A stretch of 10,478 nt of DNA. Origin: Clostridiaceae bacterium. GTDB taxonomy: Bacteria; Bacillota; Clostridia; Lachnospirales; Lachnospiraceae. The first letter of the stretch is position 1, and each line of letters begins with the position of its first letter. Location of the stretch: NCBI GenBank assembly GCA_018378255.1, contig JAGZXV010000199.1, positions 1 through 10,478 on the forward strand, written 5' to 3'. Under the pieces are notes generated by a model, which was not told where the DNA came from, did no database searches, and was given only the letters and a program-made list of their open reading frames with translations. This document shows, piece after piece, positions 1-6,036 of the stretch. The position numbers were made by a program, and so were the translations under genes.

Positions 1-33
1 CAATTTTCTCTTGCAATTCCCATCGGATAATGG

Positions 34-51
34 TAGTATGTTCAATATAAT
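34..51 (+). promoter_or_regulatory. Candidate sigma-A promoter elements for the BCCT gene
   Basis: The 88-base leader holds two overlapping candidates. A perfect TATAAT lies at 46-51, but at normal spacing upstream there is only a poor -35. Alternatively TTGCAA at 11-16 and TAGTAT at 34-39 are 17 bases apart, each matching the consensus at four of six positions. Either would give a short untranslated leader before the Shine-Dalgarno at 77-82. The region is AT-rich, so chance matches are likely. The window starts here, so elements further upstream cannot be judged. Confidence 0.4.
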
Positions 52-76
52 TATTTTTTAAATAATTTTGAACAAC

Positions 77-82
77 AGGAGG
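77..82 (+). promoter_or_regulatory. Ribosome binding site fixing the BCCT start
   Basis: A perfect AGGAGG lies six bases before the ATG at 89. The longer reading frame could open at a TTG at 68, but that codon lies upstream of this site, so the ATG is the start. Confidence 0.9.
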
Positions 83-88
83 TTTGTT

Positions 89-1612
89 ATGAAAGATACA
101 AATAAGACCAAGGTCTTCAAACAGCTGGACTGGATTACTACTGTGGTCCCGTTTATCTTTATCTTGCTGCTGTGCACTCTTTTTATGCTGAATCCGGAAG
201 GATCTTCAGCTATTCTCGGTTCTATCCGCTATTTTTTAGGGGATCAGCTGGGAAGCTATTATCTGGTCATTGGGTTGGGCGTTTTTCTCTGCTCTCTTTA
301 TATTGCATTCTCCAGATACGGCTCTATTAAACTCGGCAATATAGAAAAACCGGAATATTCCTCCTTTAAATGGGGAACGATGATGTTCACTGCCGGGCTG
401 GCCGCCGATATCCTCTTTTACTCCCTTTGCGAATGGATTCTGTATGCTGCCGAACCTCATATCACCGACATGGGCAATATGCAGGACTGGTCTTCCACCT
501 ATCCGTTATTCCATTGGGGGCCGATTCCCTGGAGCTTTTACATGGTGCTTGCCGTGGCCTTCGGATTCATGCTTCATGTCCGCAAACGGACAAAACAGAA
601 GTATTCTGAAGCCTGCCGCCCAATCTTGGGAAATAAAGTGGACGGATGGTGCGGGAAGTTAATCGATCTGATCGCGGTGATCGCGCTGCTGGCCGGAACT
701 GCGACCACATTTTCACTGGCAACCCCATTGCTTTCCATGGCGTTGAGCCATGTATTCGGCATCCAGCAGTCTAATTTTCTTACGATTGCCATTCTGGTCA
801 TTATCGGTATTACTTATACAGTGACTGTCTATTTCGGTATGAAAGGGATCGCTAAACTGGCGGCTTCCTGTACCTATTTGTTTTTTGCCCTGCTGATCTA
901 TGTATTGATCGGAGGCCAAAGCCCCAGATACATCGTGGAAACAGGAATTACAGCAGTTGGGAATCTGGTTCAGAACTTTATTGGCCTGTCTACCTGGACA
1001 GACGCATTAAGAACCTCTTCCTTCCCACAGACCTGGACCATTTTTTATTGGGCCTATTGGATGGTCTGGTGCGTTGCCACACCATTTTTTATCGGATCCA
1101 TCAGTAAAGGACGGACGATCCGTCAAACTATATTGGGCGGATATTTCTGGGGCATCTCCGGAACATTTACTTCCTTTATCATATTGGGAAATTACAGCCT
1201 GGGGCTGCAGATGCACGGAAAACTGGATGTGGTTTCCCTGTATGCGGCCAGTGGAGATTTATACGAGGTCATCATGACCGTCATGCAGACATTGCCGGCA
1301 TCCGGCGCAGGGCTGATTCTTCTGGCCGTAACCATGATTGCCTTTTATGCAACTTCCTTTGATGCGCTGACCCTGGTCGCTTCTTCTTATTCCTACAAGG
1401 AATTGCCGGCCGGACAGGAACCGGACAAAAAAGTGAAGCTGTTCTGGGCCATCCTTTTAATGCTGCTTCCGATCGCGCTTATTTTCTCGGAGAATTCAAT
1501 GAATAACCTCCAGACAGTTTCAATCATCGCAGCATTTCCAATTGGAATCATCATATTCCTGATCATTAGAAGCTTTTTTATCGATGCCAGAAACTATCTG
1601 GAGGGTAATTAA
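89..1612 (+). CDS. BCCT-family betaine/carnitine/choline-type transporter
   Basis: Inner-membrane transporter for a quaternary amine such as betaine, choline or carnitine; 507 residues, about 12 membrane helices, a normal length for the family without the long regulatory tails of osmosensing members. The family signature is clear at residues 316-327 (WTIFYWAYWMVW), followed by SKGRTIR. By-eye alignment to BetP places aromatic substrate-box residues at W143, W148, Y151 (in HWGPIPWSFY) and W324, all conserved. Two departures: the usual FYWAWW is FYWAYW (Y323), and the third helix reads AGLAADILFYS instead of the glycine-rich GMGIG of Na+-coupled BetP. Sodium coupling or CaiT-like exchange therefore cannot be assigned. 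The gene stands alone on the plus strand and converges on the LCP gene with 13 bases between. Family assignment is sure; substrate is not. Confidence 0.93.
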   Translation: MKDTNKTKVFKQLDWITTVVPFIFILLLCTLFMLNPEGSSAILGSIRYFLGDQLGSYYLVIGLGVFLCSLYIAFSRYGSIKLGNIEKPEYSSFKWGTMMFTAGLAADILFYSLCEWILYAAEPHITDMGNMQDWSSTYPLFHWGPIPWSFYMVLAVAFGFMLHVRKRTKQKYSEACRPILGNKVDGWCGKLIDLIAVIALLAGTATTFSLATPLLSMALSHVFGIQQSNFLTIAILVIIGITYTVTVYFGMKGIAKLAASCTYLFFALLIYVLIGGQSPRYIVETGITAVGNLVQNFIGLSTWTDALRTSSFPQTWTIFYWAYWMVWCVATPFFIGSISKGRTIRQTILGGYFWGISGTFTSFIILGNYSLGLQMHGKLDVVSLYAASGDLYEVIMTVMQTLPASGAGLILLAVTMIAFYATSFDALTLVASSYSYKELPAGQEPDKKVKLFWAILLMLLPIALIFSENSMNNLQTVSIIAAFPIGIIIFLIIRSFFIDARNYLEGN

Positions 1613-1625
1613 TATCTGTATTCAG

Positions 1626-3488
1626 TTATGCTCCCGGGCCATCCTGTATGTTTCCTCCCGGAGTGTTTCCACCAGGCGTATTGGATTCATTGCTGCCGGG
1701 GAATGGCGCTGCGGTACTTGATGGCTGCGGTGATGAATTGGTCGGCTGCGGGGGAGCAGGAACCGTAACGGTTTCTCCCGGCAGCTGCGATGTACCGCCT
1801 CCTGGGGTCTGGGCGGAAGTTGTTGATCCTGACGGCGAATTAGGACCGCCGGGGTGATCTGCTGCCGTAGTCTCATGGGCGGAGCTTTCCACCGGTGAAC
1901 TCTCTTCCGGCGGCTGTGTCGGTCTCACTCCCGGACCTGAGCTTTCATCCGGATCCGGTAAATCCGTAGGAGAATTCGGCCGGTTTCCACCTGCTGATGA
2001 AGAGTGAGGAACGGATGAAGAACCATCCTCAGTCGATCCGTCCACAGCTGAAGAACTATGGGCAGAAGGATCCAGATCTTCAGGCGGATCTATGATGTTG
2101 CCGTGCTCATCTGTCTCATAAGGGGTCGATTCCGAAGTGTTCTCAGATTCTTCCGTACTGGAGGTTTCCTCAGTTGTGGTTACCACCGCAGCAGTCGTCT
2201 CTTTTGGCAGATACCCTTCGGTCGATACGTGGCCTACAGATTTGCCGGCCTTATATTTCCCTGTATGTTCAGAAATCGTTGCGCTGATCTTTTTAACGGT
2301 TGCTGTCGGCTCGTATAAATCCTCCTCGCCGAACAGGAACTTATGAAGTTCGATTACATTGCTTTCCAGGGTTGTAGGTATAACGCAGGCTCCTCTTTTG
2401 CCCATATTGGCATCGTCGCGCGCCATCGGGAATCCAATGGATTCTCCCATATGGTACTTTGTAACGCTCAAAGCCACATTGGTTAAATCGGATAAATCAA
2501 TACTGGTAGCCACCTGGGGCAGAATCAGTTCAAGAAGCTGGTTCAGCACTGCAAAATCTGCTTTTTTACATTTCTCAAACGCCTGGGCAATGACCTTGCG
2601 CTGGCGTTCTGTACGGGCAAAATCCGTATCCATCAAACGAAGACGTCCATATGCAACAGCCTGTACGCCGTCTAAATGGTTCATACCCGCTTTCTTAATA
2701 TGCTGGGAATAAACTCCTGTTACTTTTACGGTTTCCGTTATAAAGGAATTGATATACGCATGTTCAGCCTTGCTCAGTTCAATATCCACACCGCCCAGAA
2801 TGTTAATGGCATCCGCCACAGCTTTCCAGTTAAATGTAACATAATCCGTAATATTCAAATCCAGGTTTTTGTTTAAAGCCTTAACAGCCTGTTCCGGGCC
2901 TCCGTTGGCATATGCGGCGTTGATCTTATTGTAAGTTCCCTTATCGTCAATGTTCAGATAGCTGTCCCGGAAAACGGAAACCAGCTTGATCTCCCCTGTC
3001 TCCCTGTTAATACAGCAAATCATGTTAACATCTGCGTTGGTTCCCTTACCCACATTGCTTCCACGGCTGTCCACGCCAAAGACGGCGATCATCCAATAGC
3101 CTTTCATCTTGGTCAGATCTTCCACGGTCAGCTCTTCATTCTTAATGCTGTCCTGCTGGAACTCATGGCGCTGGATCATGTTCCAGCGTTTTGCAAAAAA
3201 TGCATAAGTAAAAATTAACAGCAGTGCGAAACATTCTGCAGCTATCATGGTTATGATCCGCCTGCGCCTCTTATTTTTCGCTTTTCTCGGCGCCTGCCTG
3301 GGCGGTTCTGGTTCCCTGAATTTAGGGGTTCTGCGTTCGCCTTTCTCAGACGCTGACTTAGGTATATCCATCCGGTCGGAAGTTCGCGCTCTGCCGTTCT
3401 GCGCAAAATTCTCACTTCCAGGTTTCTTTCTGCTCCGGCTGCGGCGCTCCCGGCTAAACTCTAATTCATCTTCATACTCGTTATTCAT
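1626..3488 (-). CDS. LCP (LytR-CpsA-Psr) family glycopolymer ligase with long low-complexity tail
   Basis: LCP proteins move undecaprenyl-pyrophosphate-linked polymers onto peptidoglycan on the outer face of the membrane. The 620 residues comprise a basic, probably disordered cytoplasmic region (1-77), one membrane helix (about 78-98, after KNKRRRR), the LCP domain (about 130-390) and a Ser/Thr/Pro/Gly/Glu-rich tail (about 430-620). LCP hallmarks are FGVDSR (D140, R142), NADVNM (D153), SVFRDS (R174, D175), the KINAAYANGG block, GGVDIEL, and HLDGVQAVAYGRLR followed by DFARTERQR (R292, R295), the usual lipid-phosphate-binding arginines and aspartates. The tail ends in TPGGNTPGGN and has no LPXTG motif or anchor helix. 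The ATG lies 9 bases after the glycosylphosphotransferase stop, with the Shine-Dalgarno sharing bases with that stop, so translation is probably coupled. Its place beside the priming enzyme suggests it attaches this locus's polymer. Confidence 0.93.
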   Translation of the reverse strand: MNNEYEDELEFSRERRSRSRKKPGSENFAQNGRARTSDRMDIPKSASEKGERRTPKFREPEPPRQAPRKAKNKRRRRIITMIAAECFALLLIFTYAFFAKRWNMIQRHEFQQDSIKNEELTVEDLTKMKGYWMIAVFGVDSRGSNVGKGTNADVNMICCINRETGEIKLVSVFRDSYLNIDDKGTYNKINAAYANGGPEQAVKALNKNLDLNITDYVTFNWKAVADAINILGGVDIELSKAEHAYINSFITETVKVTGVYSQHIKKAGMNHLDGVQAVAYGRLRLMDTDFARTERQRKVIAQAFEKCKKADFAVLNQLLELILPQVATSIDLSDLTNVALSVTKYHMGESIGFPMARDDANMGKRGACVIPTTLESNVIELHKFLFGEEDLYEPTATVKKISATISEHTGKYKAGKSVGHVSTEGYLPKETTAAVVTTTEETSSTEESENTSESTPYETDEHGNIIDPPEDLDPSAHSSSAVDGSTEDGSSSVPHSSSAGGNRPNSPTDLPDPDESSGPGVRPTQPPEESSPVESSAHETTAADHPGGPNSPSGSTTSAQTPGGGTSQLPGETVTVPAPPQPTNSSPQPSSTAAPFPGSNESNTPGGNTPGGNIQDGPGA

Positions 3489-3493
3489 GTTGT

Positions 3494-3499
3494 ACCTCT
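3494..3499 (-). promoter_or_regulatory. Shine-Dalgarno of the LCP gene overlapping the upstream stop
   Basis: On the minus strand the TAG stop of the glycosylphosphotransferase (3500-3498) runs into AGAGGT, which lies about six bases before the LCP ATG at 3488. Sharing these bases implies that ribosomes finishing the first gene start the second. Confidence 0.75.
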
Positions 3500-4916
3500 A
3501 ATATGCATTTTTGTTAATCAGTCCCTTGAACACGGTTAAAAACATAATCTTAATATCAAACCCAAGGGTCCAGTTCTCAATGTAATACAAATCATGTTCA
3601 ATTCGTTTCGTTATTGAAGTGTCTCCACGGTAGCCATTTACCTGCGCCCATCCGGTCAGACCCGGACGAACCTGATGTTTAATCATATATCTTGGAATCT
3701 CTTCTTTAAAACGCTCCACAAAAAACGGGCGTTCCGGCCTGGGGCCTACAATGCTCATGTCCCCGATCAGGACATTAAAAAACTGGGGTGTTTCATCAAT
3801 GCTCGTTTTACGGATAAAGCGCCCGATGGGCGTGACCCTGGGATCACGCGGGGTCGTCCACTGGCTTTTTTCCGTATCCGGCGTCTGCACTTCCATGGAA
3901 CGGAACTTGTACATCTTAAACGGGCGGTTATGGAGCCCGATCCGCTCCTGGCTGAATAATACAGGGCCTGGAGAAGTGAGTTTTATAATCAATGCTGTCA
4001 GCAGCATAACAGGTGAAAATAGGATCAGCCCTACAACGGAACCGACAATATCCACCGCCCGCTTCACCGCACGATTTAACGGGTCTGTAAGGGGAACTCG
4101 CCTGATATGTATCACAGGCAGTCCCTGTAAATCCTCCATGAGAGGAATGGACGGGATCATATTATTATAGTCAGGGATGAACTTGGTATGGACGCCCGAT
4201 TTTTCACAGGCCGCCACGATCTCCTCCAGGTGTTCATACTCCTTGATACTGAGGGTGATGGCGATTTCATCCAGTTCGTTTAAGTTTAAAATTTCCTTTA
4301 GGTCTGAGGTCTTTCCGAATACGCGGATTCCCTTGTATTCATATCCCCATTCCTTATGGTCGTCCAAAATCCCTTTTATCTGATATCCCCATTCAGGATT
4401 GGCGTTCACCCTGTCGATATAGGCTTCGGCTGCGCGGCTGTAACCGATCAGCAGAATGTGTTTCTGGTTAAATCCCTTGGAACGCATGGACCGCAGGACG
4501 AGTCGGATGATATTCCGTTCCATCCCTTCCAACACCACATTAATCAGGTAGAAGTAAAGAATCATCCTGCCCGATATGTTGCCCCAGTAAGAATTCTTAC
4601 GCAGAACGAACAGCACCATGGTTATGATCAGGAAACCGATGGTGTTGGCCTTACAGATATTGGCAAACTCCATGCGCCTTCCCTGTACCCGTTTCGGCGT
4701 ATACAGGTGGAATGCCATATATAAAAACATGTAGAGCGGTACCACAATAACCAGCGCGGTAAAATATACCTGCGCATCCAGTATGCCCCAATGGGGGCGC
4801 AGGATTCTGTTTTCCCAGTACATGATGGTCCAGGCCAGCACATAGGAAATGACAATCACCAATGCATCCAGCAGAACATGGAACCGGTTCAGTTTTTTCT
4901 GGTTATCTTTTATCAT
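3498..4916 (-). CDS. Exopolysaccharide polyprenyl glycosylphosphotransferase (WbaP/WcaJ type)
   Basis: Priming enzyme of surface-polysaccharide synthesis: it transfers a sugar-1-phosphate from a nucleotide sugar to undecaprenyl phosphate at the cytoplasmic membrane face. From the ATG at 4916 it has 472 residues, normal for the long polytopic class. There are four N-terminal membrane helices (about 13-34, 51-72, 91-105, 117-133), a Rossmann-like middle domain (about 150-260, starting KHILLIGYSRAAEAY), then a re-entrant helix (about 287-313) and the catalytic domain. Signatures include ERIGLHNRPFKMYKFRSM, the Asp-Glu pair in SIDETPQFFNVL (D374, E375), GDMSIVGPRPE and RPGLTGWAQVNGYRG. A GTG at 4925 also opens the frame, but GAGG at 4929-4926 spaces correctly only for the ATG. 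It lies 123 bases from the previous gene behind its own promoter candidate and is coupled to the LCP gene. The sugar donor (glucose, galactose or a diacetylated amino sugar) cannot be read from the sequence. Confidence 0.94.
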   Translation of the reverse strand: MIKDNQKKLNRFHVLLDALVIVISYVLAWTIMYWENRILRPHWGILDAQVYFTALVIVVPLYMFLYMAFHLYTPKRVQGRRMEFANICKANTIGFLIITMVLFVLRKNSYWGNISGRMILYFYLINVVLEGMERNIIRLVLRSMRSKGFNQKHILLIGYSRAAEAYIDRVNANPEWGYQIKGILDDHKEWGYEYKGIRVFGKTSDLKEILNLNELDEIAITLSIKEYEHLEEIVAACEKSGVHTKFIPDYNNMIPSIPLMEDLQGLPVIHIRRVPLTDPLNRAVKRAVDIVGSVVGLILFSPVMLLTALIIKLTSPGPVLFSQERIGLHNRPFKMYKFRSMEVQTPDTEKSQWTTPRDPRVTPIGRFIRKTSIDETPQFFNVLIGDMSIVGPRPERPFFVERFKEEIPRYMIKHQVRPGLTGWAQVNGYRGDTSITKRIEHDLYYIENWTLGFDIKIMFLTVFKGLINKNAY

Positions 4917-4920
4917 CGTA

Positions 4921-4929
4921 CCCACCCTC
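4921..4929 (-). promoter_or_regulatory. Shine-Dalgarno deciding the glycosylphosphotransferase start
   Basis: The minus strand reads GAGGGTGGG here; the GAGG is nine bases before the ATG at 4916. The upstream GTG at 4925 sits directly against or inside this site, so it is unlikely to be the start. Confidence 0.65.
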
Positions 4930-4946
4930 AGTTTAATATCTCATCT

Positions 4947-4975
4947 ATTATACATGATATCATAATTGTATGCTA
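4947..4975 (-). promoter_or_regulatory. Candidate promoter with an embedded palindrome ahead of the glycosylphosphotransferase
   Basis: The 123-base gap (4917-5039) is AT-rich. A perfect TATAAT -10 lies on the minus strand at 4952-4947, about 30 bases before the start codon. No good -35 is present at 16-18 bases; the best matches are about three of six positions (around 4970-4975). A perfect 10-base palindrome, ATGATATCAT (4954-4963), lies between the hexamers, where a repressor or activator could bind. No terminator hairpin with a T-run follows the upstream gene, so read-through from the preceding operon is also possible. Confidence 0.45.
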
Positions 4976-5039
4976 TTAAAATTCTCTTAAAAAGTTTGGT
5001 CTTTCGACGATTTTATTTAGATATTCTGACGTTTTCTGC

Positions 5040-6014
5040 CTATTTTAGCAGTCTGCGCCTGGAAAATTCCCAGACATAGATCAATGTTCCGGCAATCAGC
5101 TCCCATTCAATCGAAAGGTAATTCACAAGATTTTCAGGCCGGAATTTCACCTTTTTACATCTCCCGGCGGTCTTTAACCCCTCCATCAGTCCGTCCACAT
5201 AATCCTTTTCAAACCCTCTTTTTTTGAAAAATCCATACTTCAATGCGATTCCCACAAGAATAGGGAGCAGGTTGACAAGCAATTGCAGAGCGGGCATATT
5301 TTTGTAATTCAGGTAGATATTATTCCTGGCAGCCAGTTTCACCTTAAAGGAGTTGTATTTGGAACCGCTGGTCCCGCTTCCCGCATGGTAAACTACAGCA
5401 TCCGGGCAGTACCGGTTGTGGTATCCGGCGATCTTGGCCCTGTATCCCACGTCTATATCTTCCAGATATGCGAAATGCATCTCATCAAAATAACCGATGG
5501 TCTCAAATACTTCCCTGCGGTAAATCGCAGCAGCTGCACAGGCGGAAAATATCTCCCGCTCCTTATTATATCCTGCTGCGCTCTGTCCAACACCACGCTG
5601 GTAGGCCCAGCCCAAAACCGTATACATATCTCCTGCATCGTCCATTAAGTCTTTTTGATACAGCTGGATCATCTTACAGCTGACCGAAAAGATGGAGGGC
5701 GATTTTTCTATGGCCCGGATCATCTGAGCCACAAAGTCCTCACAGACTTCCGTGTCATTATTGAGCAAAATCACATACGGTGTTTCGGCCGCTTTCAGCC
5801 CGATATTGACTGCACCGCAGAACCCTGTGTTTTTATCCAGAAAAATGGATGGAATCTCCCGTTCCTTCAGCCACTCCACGCTGCCGTCTGTGGACCCGTT
5901 GTCCACCACCAGCACCTGATAATCATCGGTGGTCTGGCGGTCCAGGGCTTCAAAACAAGGCTCCATGAATTTAAGGCCGTTATAATTAGGTATAATTACC
6001 GTAACTTTTTTCAT
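5040..6014 (-). CDS. GT2-family glycosyltransferase (rhamnosyltransferase-like)
   Basis: Cytoplasmic GT-A-fold enzyme that adds one sugar from a nucleotide donor to a growing lipid-linked glycan. In the 324 residues from the ATG at 6014, the fold opens with VTVIIPNYNG. VVDNGSTDGS (about 37-46) binds the nucleotide, LLNNDTE (NND at 85-87) stands in for the metal-binding DXD, and the acidic pair in FAYLEDIDVGYR (E185, D186) is the usual catalytic-base region. Then come VVYHAGSGTSGS and a K...AARN block typical of WbbL/rhamnosyltransferase-like members. The C-terminal part has one hydrophobic stretch (about 244-260), possibly membrane-associated. An ATG at 6026 is also in frame, but it overlaps the GGAGG (6024-6020) that serves the ATG at 6014. 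The preceding stop is 22 bases away, so this gene is in the same operon. Donor and acceptor are unknown. Confidence 0.9.
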   Translation of the reverse strand: MKKVTVIIPNYNGLKFMEPCFEALDRQTTDDYQVLVVDNGSTDGSVEWLKEREIPSIFLDKNTGFCGAVNIGLKAAETPYVILLNNDTEVCEDFVAQMIRAIEKSPSIFSVSCKMIQLYQKDLMDDAGDMYTVLGWAYQRGVGQSAAGYNKEREIFSACAAAAIYRREVFETIGYFDEMHFAYLEDIDVGYRAKIAGYHNRYCPDAVVYHAGSGTSGSKYNSFKVKLAARNNIYLNYKNMPALQLLVNLLPILVGIALKYGFFKKRGFEKDYVDGLMEGLKTAGRCKKVKFRPENLVNYLSIEWELIAGTLIYVWEFSRRRLLK

Positions 6015-6019
6015 TTTAT

Positions 6020-6024
6020 CCTCC
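6020..6024 (-). promoter_or_regulatory. Shine-Dalgarno deciding the GT2 start
   Basis: GGAGG, five bases before the ATG at 6014. Its position rules against the in-frame ATG four codons upstream (6026), which overlaps it. Confidence 0.8.
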
Positions 6025-6036
6025 ATGCCGGAGCGG

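Noticed and set aside
562..570. Sortase or surface-anchor motif in the LCP tail (residues near SQLPGETVT; coordinates here are residue numbers)
   Set aside because: LPGET is not LPXTG, it is not near the C-terminus, and no hydrophobic helix plus basic tail follows.
1629..2200. Long open frames on the plus strand and in other minus frames under the LCP tail
   Set aside because: They are shadows of a GC-rich, repetitive coding tail, with no ribosome binding site or recognisable protein features.
4980..5010. Possible terminator after the single-domain GT2
   Set aside because: Only a 4-bp AAAG/CTTT pairing is present before a short T-run on the minus strand, too weak to call.
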